From VRUE01 sp963718755 (GTDB lineage Bacteria > Actinomycetota > Thermoleophilia > Solirubrobacterales > 70-9), in assembly GCA_963718755.1 (NCBI GenBank), contig OY970376.1, forward strand, positions 62,001 to 126,000: DNA of 64,000 nt, written 5' to 3'. This document shows positions 7,759-15,246 of this stretch, in pieces. The position numbers were made by a program, and so were the translations under genes. The notes under the pieces are model-generated. The model worked only from the letters and a program-made list of their open reading frames with translations, did no database searches and was not told the origin of the DNA. Numbering within the stretch: the first letter of the stretch is position 1; each line of letters opens with the position of its first letter.

Positions 7759-9201
7759 GTGGGCGGCGTGCTCCGCCCACGTAATTGGCCGGTGCGCTGG
7801 CGGCTCGCCGCCATCTCCGCCGGGCTGACCCTGGGGATCCTGCTTCTGTTTGGCGCGATCGTTGGCAACCTGGCCGCCGATCGGGTCCGCGGCGACTTCA
7901 GCCGCGAGATGAAGGGCGCCGTCGCGACCCTTGCCTCGCAGGTGCAGATCGTCGACACGATCACCAACACCCTGATCGTCCGCGAGCCTGACCTCAGCGA
8001 CTTCGTCAGCCCCAACGACGCCTCCGTCCGTATCTACGACGCCCGTGGACAGCAGCTCGACGAGAGCCCGAACGCAGCCGAGCTCGGCCCGCCGGTGCCC
8101 GGCGTCCACGAGGTCGGCGAAATGCGGGTGGCGACGGTCGTCCTGCGCAGTCGCCAGAGCGGGCGTATCGCCGGCTACGTCCAGTACGGCCGCAACGAGC
8201 AGCACGTCGACTCGACCATCGGTCGCCTCTGGCTGTTCATCGCGGCCGGCGTGATTGGCGCCACCCTGCTGGCCAGCCTCGCCGGCGTCGCAATCGCGCG
8301 CCGCGCGATGCGGCCGATCTCCTCGCTGACCGTGACCGCGCGAACAATCGCCGAGACCGGAGACCCATCCAGCCATATGCCGCAGCCACGCGCCGATGAC
8401 GAGGTTGGCGAGCTGGCGAGGACGCTGGAGCAGATGCTGCGCTCCCTCGACGCCGCCCGCGCGGAGCGGGAAGCCGCCCTGAAGCGACAGCGCGAGTTCG
8501 TCGCCGACGCGTCGCACGAGCTGCGCACGCCGCTGACCAGCATCCTCGCCAACCTCGAGCTGCTGCAGACCACGCTGCGGGGCGCGGACCAGGACGAAGA
8601 GCGGGCGATGGTCGACTCGGCGCTGCGTTCCTCCGGCCGCATGAGCCGCCTCGTCGGCGATTTGCTGCTGCTTGCACGCGCCGACGCGGGCCGGATCGCC
8701 GCCCGCACCCGCTGCGACCTGGCTGAGGCGGCGGGGAACGCCGCCGCTGAGGTGGCGCCGACGATCGGCGAACGGGAGCTGCGGATCGAGAACGAGCGGC
8801 CGCTTCCCGTCGACGGCAACCCGGACGAGCTGCACCGCATGGTCCTCAACCTGCTCGACAACGCCGTCCGCCACACTCCCCCGGGCTCGGCGATCGAGCT
8901 GCGGCTTCGTGCCCAGGGCAGCGATGCCGTGGTCGAAGTCGCCGATGACGGCCCCGGGGTGCCAGCTGAGATGCGCAAGCAGATCTTCGAGCGTTTCGTC
9001 CGCGGCGACGGGCCGGCCGACACCGCAGTCGGTGGTGGCAGCGGCCTCGGCTTGGCGATCGTCAGCGCCGTCGCCAGATCTCACGGCGGCGATGCCGAGG
9101 TGGGCGAATCCGAGCTGGGCGGTGCCCTCTTTCGCGTCCGCCTCCCGCTGCGCAGCGCAAAGTCTGAGCAAGGAATTAATTCCGCTTTAGACCGGCTTTA
9201 G
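7759..9201 (+). CDS. Membrane sensor histidine kinase (HAMP, HisKA, HATPase)
   Basis: Sensor of 480 residues paired with the preceding regulator, starting at GTG 7759 immediately after its stop. A first membrane helix (about 15-37) leads to an extracytoplasmic sensing region of about 120 residues, then a second helix (about 157-177) and a HAMP linker (RRAMRPISSLTVTART). The H box is ADASHELRTPL, with His253 as the phosphorylation site. The ATPase domain shows the N box (DNAVRHTPPGS), G1 (VADDGPGVP) and G2 (GGGSGLGLAIV). The signal sensed cannot be read from the sequence. The gene ends about 40 nt before a strong terminator. Confidence 0.95.
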   Translation: MGGVLRPRNWPVRWRLAAISAGLTLGILLLFGAIVGNLAADRVRGDFSREMKGAVATLASQVQIVDTITNTLIVREPDLSDFVSPNDASVRIYDARGQQLDESPNAAELGPPVPGVHEVGEMRVATVVLRSRQSGRIAGYVQYGRNEQHVDSTIGRLWLFIAAGVIGATLLASLAGVAIARRAMRPISSLTVTARTIAETGDPSSHMPQPRADDEVGELARTLEQMLRSLDAARAEREAALKRQREFVADASHELRTPLTSILANLELLQTTLRGADQDEERAMVDSALRSSGRMSRLVGDLLLLARADAGRIAARTRCDLAEAAGNAAAEVAPTIGERELRIENERPLPVDGNPDELHRMVLNLLDNAVRHTPPGSAIELRLRAQGSDAVVEVADDGPGVPAEMRKQIFERFVRGDGPADTAVGGGSGLGLAIVSAVARSHGGDAEVGESELGGALFRVRLPLRSAKSEQGINSALDRL

Positions 9202-9240
9202 CGCTCCGACTTAGCGTCCCCAGCGGACGAGACACAATGG

Positions 9241-9284
9241 GGCCCGCCGGTTCTCCCCAACGCAATCGGCGGGCCTCCTTTTTG
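9241..9284 (+). terminator. Rho-independent terminator of the two-component operon
   Basis: A 9-bp perfect stem (GGCCCGCCG at 9241-9249 with CGGCGGGCC at 9267-9275), a 17-nt loop and then TCCTTTTTG. It lies 39 nt past the histidine-kinase stop and 10 nt before the convergent end of the RNase J gene. The T-run lies only on the + strand side, so it serves the kinase operon. Confidence 0.85.
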
Positions 9285-9294
9285 TTCGCTGCGG

Positions 9295-10956
9295 CTAGAC
9301 CTCAACTACAACAGGCAGGATCATCGGCCGGCTGCGCAGCTTCCCGTAGATAAGCTTGCCAATCGCGTCGTGGATGTCTTCCTGGATCAGGTGCAGCTCG
9401 CGGGTACCCGCCTCTGCCGCCTCCTCGAGCGAGTCCTCGACCACGTCCTTGAGCTCTTCGACCAGCGCTTCCTCGCCCCCAGGTAGCGACACCCCGCGGA
9501 CGATCACCTCCGGGTCGGCGACGACGCTGCCGTCCTCGGCGGAGATCGTCGCGACGACGATGAAGATCCCATCGGCGGAGATCTCGCGCCGGTCACGCAG
9601 CGCAACGTCGTCGGGCTCGCCGACGTTGACGCCGTCGACGTAGACGACTCCAGCATGGACCTCCTTGCCGAAGCCGGCGCCGCCGGCATCGATCTCCAGC
9701 GGCAGTCCGTTGCGACCCTGGAAGACGTTCTCCGGATCGATTCCGACTGAATGGGCGAGCCCTGCGTGCAGGCGCAGGCGCTGATGATCGCCATGCACCG
9801 GCATCACGTAGCGCGGCTTGGTCAGGTTGAGCATCAGCTTCAGCTCCTCCTGCCAGCCGTGTCCTGAAGCGTGGATCGGCGCCGTCTTAGCGGTCACGAC
9901 CGAGGCACCGATCTCGTAGATCCGGTCAATCGTTTCGTTGACCGCACGCTCGTTGCCCGGCACCGGAGTCGCCGAGAAGACCACGGTGTCGCCGGAGTGC
10001 AGCTCGACGTCTCGGTGGTCGTTGTTGGCCATGCGGCGTAGCGCCGAGAGCGGCTCGCCCTGGCTGCCGGTCGAGATCACGACCACCTTCTCGTCGGGGA
10101 AGTCCTCGATCTCGCGCGGCTGGATGAAGAGGCCCGAGGGCGCGTTGGCGATGCCGAGGCTGGAGGCGATGTTGAAGTTCTTGCGCATCGACCGACCGAC
10201 CAGGGCGACGCGGCGGTCGAGCTTGATCGCAGCGTCGATCACCTGCTGCACACGGTGGATGTTGGAGGCGAAGGAGGTGACGATGACGCGGCCCTTGCAG
10301 GCGGAGAAGGTCTCCAGCAGCGCCGGGCCGACGCTCGACTCCGACGGTGCGATCCCCGGCCGGTCGGCGTTGGTCGAATCGCCGCAGAGCAGCAGCAGGC
10401 CTTCGTGGCCGAGCGCCGCAAGCCGCGAGATATCGGCCGGGCGACCGTCGACCGGGGTCTGGTCGAACTTGTAATCGCCGGTCATCAGGACCCTGCCCAC
10501 GTCGGTGCCGAGGATGACGCCGCGCATATCGGGGATCGAGTGCGAGAGGTGGACCAGCTCCAGCTCGAAGGGCCCGAGCTGGACCTTCTCGCCGGCGGGC
10601 AGCTCCTCCAGCGGAGCATCCTTCAGCTTGTGCTCGTCGAGCTTGGAGCGGACCATGCCGACCGTCAGCAGGCCGCCATAGATGACCGGCGGCATGCCGA
10701 TCTCGCGCAATACGTAGGGCAGCGCGCCGACGTGGTCCTCGTGCCCGTGGGTGAGGACGATCGCTTCGATGTCCTCGGCGCGGTCGCGCAGGTAGCCGAA
10801 GTCCGGCAGGACCAGGTCGATGCCCAGCATCTCCGGGGTCGGAAACATCAGGCCGGTGTCGACGACGACGATCCGGCCCTCGTACTCGATCACGGTCATG
10901 TTCTTGCCGATCTCACCCAGGCCGCCCAGCGGCAGCACTCGCAACTTCCCCGCCAT
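9295..10956 (-). CDS. rnj: Ribonuclease J (metallo-beta-lactamase/beta-CASP)
   Basis: 5'-3' exo- and endoribonuclease for mRNA decay and rRNA maturation, 553 residues. The beta-lactamase core has THGHEDHVGALPY (His70, His72, Asp74 and His75 as zinc ligands) and LSHSIPD; the beta-CASP region holds GDYKFDQTPVDG, STNADRPG and the later ASGHG and PVHGDHQRL motifs. The C-terminal domain ends LRSRPMILPVVVEV. It sits 3 nt after dapA on the same strand, a pairing also known in other actinobacteria. It is the last gene of the long minus-strand run; nothing past its stop resembles a terminator on this strand. Confidence 0.96.
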   Translation of the reverse strand: MAGKLRVLPLGGLGEIGKNMTVIEYEGRIVVVDTGLMFPTPEMLGIDLVLPDFGYLRDRAEDIEAIVLTHGHEDHVGALPYVLREIGMPPVIYGGLLTVGMVRSKLDEHKLKDAPLEELPAGEKVQLGPFELELVHLSHSIPDMRGVILGTDVGRVLMTGDYKFDQTPVDGRPADISRLAALGHEGLLLLCGDSTNADRPGIAPSESSVGPALLETFSACKGRVIVTSFASNIHRVQQVIDAAIKLDRRVALVGRSMRKNFNIASSLGIANAPSGLFIQPREIEDFPDEKVVVISTGSQGEPLSALRRMANNDHRDVELHSGDTVVFSATPVPGNERAVNETIDRIYEIGASVVTAKTAPIHASGHGWQEELKLMLNLTKPRYVMPVHGDHQRLRLHAGLAHSVGIDPENVFQGRNGLPLEIDAGGAGFGKEVHAGVVYVDGVNVGEPDDVALRDRREISADGIFIVVATISAEDGSVVADPEVIVRGVSLPGGEEALVEELKDVVEDSLEEAAEAGTRELHLIQEDIHDAIGKLIYGKLRSRPMILPVVVEV

Positions 10957-10959
10957 GAC

Positions 10960-11835
10960 TTAGGAGGCCACCGCGACGCCGGCGGCGTCGAGCGCCTCGC
11001 GCACGGTGGCGCGCTGGTCTGCGTCGAGCTCGAACAGGGGCAGCCGCAGGCCGCCGTGGGGGATCAGCCCGGTCATCTCCAGGGCCGCCTTCAGCGGGAT
11101 CGGGTTGGTGACAAAGCCCATCACGTCGTAGGCAGGCCGCAGCTTGGCATCGATCTCACGCGCTCGCTCGAGGTCGCCCGCCCGGGCGGCCTCCCACATT
11201 TCCCGCAATTGCGGACCGACCAGATGCGAGGCGACGAGGATGCCGCCGGCTCCGTCGAGTTCCAGGGTTCGCAGGAAACCGTCGTCATTGCCGGCCAAGA
11301 GAGCAAGCCCCTCAATCTGTTGCAGCTCCTGATTCTGGGCCTGCTTGACGGCGACAACGCCGTCGATCTTGGCCAGCTCCGCGAGCTCAGCGGGGCTGAC
11401 GTTGATCACCACCCGCGAGGGGATGTTGTAGGCGATCAACGGCAGGCCGGGGACCGCGGCGGCGATCGCTTCGAAATGAGCGCGGATGCCGGGGAAGGTG
11501 GGCTTGTTGTAATAGGGCGTGACGACCAGCGCACCGTCGGCGCCGGCCTCCGCAGCGGCCTTGGTCAGCTCGACCGAGTGGCGCGTGTCGTTGGTGCCGG
11601 TACCGCAGATCACCGTCGCCTCGCCGCCGATCTCGTCGACTATCGCCGCCAACAGCGCGATGTGCTCCTCGTCGTCCAGGGTCGCCGCCTCGCCCGACGA
11701 GCCGGCAATGACCACGCCGTGTGAGCCGTGCTCGATCAGGTAGGACGCGAGTTGACGTGCAGCCGCCTCATCAACGTTTCCCCCCTGGTCAAAGGGGGTT
11801 GCCATCGCGGTTAGGACTCCTCGGATCTCGCTCAT
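10960..11835 (-). CDS. dapA: 4-hydroxy-tetrahydrodipicolinate synthase
   Basis: Condenses pyruvate with aspartate semialdehyde in lysine and diaminopimelate synthesis; TIM barrel, 291 residues. The Schiff-base Lys is in GVVAVKQAQ (near residue 160), the Tyr in AYNIPSRV, and the substrate loop is GSSGEAAT, where many DapA enzymes have GTTGE. The start is set at ATG 11835 (MSEIRGVLTAMATPF); the frame stays open upstream but that part is low-complexity and overlaps the amidase gene. dapB lies two genes upstream in the same run, which supports DapA over other members of the aldolase superfamily. Confidence 0.93.
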   Translation of the reverse strand: MSEIRGVLTAMATPFDQGGNVDEAAARQLASYLIEHGSHGVVIAGSSGEAATLDDEEHIALLAAIVDEIGGEATVICGTGTNDTRHSVELTKAAAEAGADGALVVTPYYNKPTFPGIRAHFEAIAAAVPGLPLIAYNIPSRVVINVSPAELAELAKIDGVVAVKQAQNQELQQIEGLALLAGNDDGFLRTLELDGAGGILVASHLVGPQLREMWEAARAGDLERAREIDAKLRPAYDVMGFVTNPIPLKAALEMTGLIPHGGLRLPLFELDADQRATVREALDAAGVAVAS

Positions 11836-11857
11836 CGCAGGCAGGGTATCGGGGTCG

Positions 11858-13300
11858 TCAGGCAGCGAAGGTCGGAGGGACGCGATCGGCCCAGGGCCAG
11901 GCCTGCTCGAGCTGGGACGCGACCCGCAGGAGGACGTCCTCGCGACCGAGCGGGGCGACGAGCTGGACACCGATCGGAAGGCCGTCCTCGCTCCAGTGCA
12001 GCGGCAGCGAGATCGCGGGCTGGCCGGTGGCGTTGAAGGCAGCGGTGAAGCAGCCGCAGAGGAAGGCGCGCTCGAAGGCCACCATCGGATCTGGACCTGA
12101 GTCATCGAAGCTGCCCAGCGGCGGCGGCGGCTCGCCCAGCGTTGGCGTCAACAGCAGGTCGAAGCCCGACTCGTAGACCGCCGCGATCATCCGGCTCAGC
12201 ACCTGGTGTTGCCCAACCGCCTCCAGGTACTGACCGGCGCTGCGAGCGCGCCCGATCTCGGCCAGCGCCCAGGTCAGCGGCTCGACGTCGTCAGGGCCGA
12301 TCGGCTGACCGCCAACCATGCCGAGCTGCTCGAGCGCCTGCGCCTGGCCCGCCGCCCAGCGGACGAGGAATGGCTCGACCATGTCGATGCTCTGCAGGGC
12401 GCTCATGTCCGGCTCCTCGATTACGTGACCGAGGCCCTCCAGCAGCTTTGCCCCCGCCCTCGCCGCGGCGACGACCTCGGGGTCGGCGTCCTGCTCGATC
12501 ACGGTCTCGGTCCAGAGGGCGATTCGCAGCTTGCCCGGGTCAGCGCCCACCTCCTCGGTGTAGGGACGCAGCGGCGGCGGCGCGACGTACGGATCGCCGG
12601 GCGCCGGACCGTGCACGGCCTCGAGCAGCGCCGCGGTGTCGCGCACCGAGCGTGAGACGCAGAGCTCCGCCGTCAGCCCCGACATGAAGTCGCCGGCCAG
12701 CGGCCCCTCGCTGGTCCGCTGCCGGCTCGGCTTCAAGCCGACCAGGCCGCAGTTGGCAGCGGGTATGCGAATCGAGCCGCCCCCGTCGTTGGCGTGAGCC
12801 ATCGGCACCATGCCGGCGGCGACCGCACCCGCGGAGCCGCCGCTGGAGCCTCCGGTCGAGTGCTCCAGGTCCCAAGGGTTGCGGCTGGGCCCGTAGGCGC
12901 GCGGCTCGGTCGTCGGCAGGATTCCCAGCTCGGGGCAGCTGGTCTTGCCGATCGTGACCAGGCCGGCAGCGCGGAAGCGCTCCGCCAGGTAGGTGTCGAT
13001 CGGGGCGCGGAAGTCGCGCTCCTTCAGGTAGTTCATGCCGAGGTGCAGAGGCTGCCCGGCAAAGGCTGCGCCGAGATCCTTGAGCAGGAAGGGGACACCC
13101 TTGAAAGGCCCGTCGGGAAGCTCGCCACGCGCAGCCTCCAACCCTTCCTCGAAGAGCGGGTGGATCACGGCATTCAGCTCGCCGTTGACGGCCTCGACCC
13201 GCTCGATCGCGGCTTCGACCAGCTCCACCGGGGTCGCCTCGCCGTTTCGCACCAGCTCAGCCTGCGCGGTCGCGTCAAGGCGCGCCAGCTCCTCGCTCAT
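11858..13300 (-). CDS. Amidase-signature family amidase
   Basis: A 480-residue amidase of the Ser-cisSer-Lys family. The catalytic Lys is in GVPFLLKDL (about residue 74) and the Ser-rich signature is STGGSSGGSAGAVAAG, followed by NDGGGSIRIPAANCGLVGLKPS. The C-terminal half (FNATGQPAISLPLHWSEDGLPIGVQLV) is typical. The substrate is unknown. It is not GatA by context, as no gatB or gatC is near. It lies between dapB and dapA and is probably cotranscribed; a role in the lysine pathway is not implied by the family. No signal peptide is visible, so it is probably cytosolic. Confidence 0.9.
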   Translation of the reverse strand: MSEELARLDATAQAELVRNGEATPVELVEAAIERVEAVNGELNAVIHPLFEEGLEAARGELPDGPFKGVPFLLKDLGAAFAGQPLHLGMNYLKERDFRAPIDTYLAERFRAAGLVTIGKTSCPELGILPTTEPRAYGPSRNPWDLEHSTGGSSGGSAGAVAAGMVPMAHANDGGGSIRIPAANCGLVGLKPSRQRTSEGPLAGDFMSGLTAELCVSRSVRDTAALLEAVHGPAPGDPYVAPPPLRPYTEEVGADPGKLRIALWTETVIEQDADPEVVAAARAGAKLLEGLGHVIEEPDMSALQSIDMVEPFLVRWAAGQAQALEQLGMVGGQPIGPDDVEPLTWALAEIGRARSAGQYLEAVGQHQVLSRMIAAVYESGFDLLLTPTLGEPPPPLGSFDDSGPDPMVAFERAFLCGCFTAAFNATGQPAISLPLHWSEDGLPIGVQLVAPLGREDVLLRVASQLEQAWPWADRVPPTFAA

Positions 13301-13309
13301 CGCATGAAC

Positions 13310-13975
13310 CTACAGCAGCTTCTCAAGGCCAACCGTGAAACGGTCAGGTAGCTCGGCGACCCTGCGCACGGCGAGCAGCACACCGGGCATGAAGGAGACG
13401 CGGTCGATCGAGTCGTGGCGCAGCGCCAGCGTCTGGCCCTCGCCGCCGAAGATCACTTCCTGGTGGGCGACCAGGCCGGGCAGGCGCACCGAGTGGATCG
13501 GCTCGTGGACGTTGCCGCCGGCCGCATCGATCAGCTCGGCCGTCCGCTTCGCGGTCCCGGACGGGGCGTCGAGCTTGCGGTCGTGGTGGAGCTCGACGAT
13601 CTCGCACTCGGGCATGTGCTTGGCGATCGCCTGCGAAGCCTCCATCAGCAGGACCGCGCCGATCGCGAAGTTCGGGGCGACGAAGCAGTTGGCGCTCCCC
13701 GCCTCTGCCGCCACTCTCAGCGCGTCCATCTCAAAGCCCGTGGTGCCGAGCACGACGTGGACACCGGCGTCGAGGCAGGCCCGGGCGTTGCCGAGCGCGG
13801 TTTCGGGAGTCGTGAAGTCGACGACCATGTCGACTTGGTCGAGGACGCTCGCCAAATCGACGCCGAGCGCGGGATCGGCCTTGGCCGCGAGCTCCATCCC
13901 CTCGGCGGCATCGACCGCATCACAGACGGTCTGGCCCATGCGGCCGGCCGCGCCTGAGACGCCAACCCGGGTCAT
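13310..13975 (-). CDS. dapB: 4-hydroxy-tetrahydrodipicolinate reductase
   Basis: NAD(P)H-dependent reductase acting after DapA in diaminopimelate/lysine synthesis; 221 residues from ATG 13975. The N-terminal Rossmann motif is VGVSGAAGRMGQTV; the central loop has VLGTTGF; the catalytic block is ELHHDRKLDAPSGTAKRTA. The C-terminal strand and dimer region (SVRLPGLVAHQEVIFGGEG) match the family. The start codon overlaps the stop of the M16 peptidase gene (ATGA), which fixes the start and implies coupling; an upstream in-frame start would extend into that gene with no homologous sequence. Confidence 0.95.
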   Translation of the reverse strand: MTRVGVSGAAGRMGQTVCDAVDAAEGMELAAKADPALGVDLASVLDQVDMVVDFTTPETALGNARACLDAGVHVVLGTTGFEMDALRVAAEAGSANCFVAPNFAIGAVLLMEASQAIAKHMPECEIVELHHDRKLDAPSGTAKRTAELIDAAGGNVHEPIHSVRLPGLVAHQEVIFGGEGQTLALRHDSIDRVSFMPGVLLAVRRVAELPDRFTVGLEKLL

Positions 13976-15243
13976 GCTGCGGCGAGCTCCTGGCTGACCG
14001 GCGCCAGGGCCTTGCGGAAGCAATCCTCGTCGCGGCCGATGCAGGCTGCCGAGAGCCGCTCGGCGCCGTAGAGCTCGGCCGCGAGCGCGCTCAGCTCGTC
14101 AACCGCCACCGCATCGACTTTGGCCAGCATCGCGTCGAGGCTTTCGATCGGCAGGCCAAACAGGGTTGCCCGCGAGATTCGCGACATTCGCGCCGCAGTC
14201 GACTCCGAGGAGAGGACGAGACGGCCCTTGACGTTCTCCTTCGCCCGCGCCAGCTCCTCGGCCGAGACGGGCTCAGAGCGCAACCGTTCGAGCTCAGCGC
14301 CGATCACGGCGCACGCTTCCTCGACGTTGTCCTCGCGAGTGCCGACGTAGGTTGCGACCATGCCGGAGTCGGTGTACTGCTCGTTGTAGGAGCCGACCGA
14401 GTAGGCGAGGCCGCGCTTCTCACGCACCTCACGGAAGAGGCGCGAGGAGGTCGAGCCACCGAAGATCGAGTCGAGCACCGCGAGCGCGTAGCGCCGCTCG
14501 TCGTCGCGGACGATCCCGGGCGCGCCAAAGCAGATGTGGTACTGCTCGGTGTCCTTCGGGTAGAAGCGCAGCCGCGCCTCGGCGGGCACCTCGACGGGCG
14601 CCGCGCCATTGCCACCCGCGGGTGGCGAGACCAGCCGCTCGGCCAGGGTGACGATCCGTTCGTGGTCGAGATGTCCAGCGGCGCCGACGACGACATTGGC
14701 GCCGGTGTAGCGAGCACCGCGGTATGCCTCGATGTCGGGGACGGGGACCGAGGAGATGACCTCGGCCTCGCCCAGCACACGCCGCCCCAGCGGGTGGTCG
14801 CCGAAGACCGCTCCGGCGAGGATGTCGTGGACGCGATCCTGCGGCTCGTCCTCATACATCGCGATCTCCTCCAGCACGACCTCGCGCTCGGAGTCGATTT
14901 CGGGGTAGGTCGGCGCCAGCAGCATCTCCGCCAGCAGGTCGAACACCTCCTCGGTGTGCTCGTCGAGGAAGCGGGCGTGCAGGTGAGTGGTCTCCTTGCC
15001 GGTCGCCGCGTTGACCGAGGCGCCGAGCCCGTCGAAGAGCTCGGAGATCTCGATCGCCGAGTAGCGCTTGGTGCCCTTGAACAGCAGGTGCTCGAGGAAA
15101 TGCGAGACGCCTGCCTGGGCCTGCGTCTCGTTCCTCGAGCCGGTGCGAACCCAGAGCCCCAGCGCCACGGATCGGACCGAGGGAACCTCCTCGGTCACGA
15201 CCCGGACGCCCGAGCCCAGCTCGCTGAGCTTTGCGCCAGTCAA
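13972..15243 (-). CDS. M16-family zinc metallopeptidase (processing-peptidase type)
   Basis: Single-domain-pair pitrilysin-clan peptidase, 423 residues. The inverted zinc motif HxxEH is seen in GVSHFLEHLLFKGTKRY, with the downstream Glu region SEREVVLEEIAMYEDEP. The second half carries the non-catalytic repeat with SRLFREVREKRGLAYSV. Length and motifs match the M16 gene that follows pnp in many actinobacteria. It starts 3 nt after the pnp stop and overlaps dapB by ATGA. The physiological substrate is unknown; there is no signal sequence, so it is presumably cytosolic. Confidence 0.93.
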   Translation of the reverse strand: MTGAKLSELGSGVRVVTEEVPSVRSVALGLWVRTGSRNETQAQAGVSHFLEHLLFKGTKRYSAIEISELFDGLGASVNAATGKETTHLHARFLDEHTEEVFDLLAEMLLAPTYPEIDSEREVVLEEIAMYEDEPQDRVHDILAGAVFGDHPLGRRVLGEAEVISSVPVPDIEAYRGARYTGANVVVGAAGHLDHERIVTLAERLVSPPAGGNGAAPVEVPAEARLRFYPKDTEQYHICFGAPGIVRDDERRYALAVLDSIFGGSTSSRLFREVREKRGLAYSVGSYNEQYTDSGMVATYVGTREDNVEEACAVIGAELERLRSEPVSAEELARAKENVKGRLVLSSESTAARMSRISRATLFGLPIESLDAMLAKVDAVAVDELSALAAELYGAERLSAACIGRDEDCFRKALAPVSQELAAA

Positions 15244-15246
15244 CGG

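Noticed and set aside
7597..9171. 524-codon minus-strand frame opposite the histidine kinase
   Set aside because: The kinase on the + strand has all its motifs in order; the antisense frame has none.
9175..9215. Repeated CTTTAG-like words at the end of the kinase gene
   Set aside because: Only three loose copies, partly coding; too short to call a binding-site array.
11836..12105. N-terminal extension of dapA by 90 codons
   Set aside because: Low-complexity Ser/Arg/Pro sequence that overlaps the amidase gene; DapA homology begins at ATG 11835.
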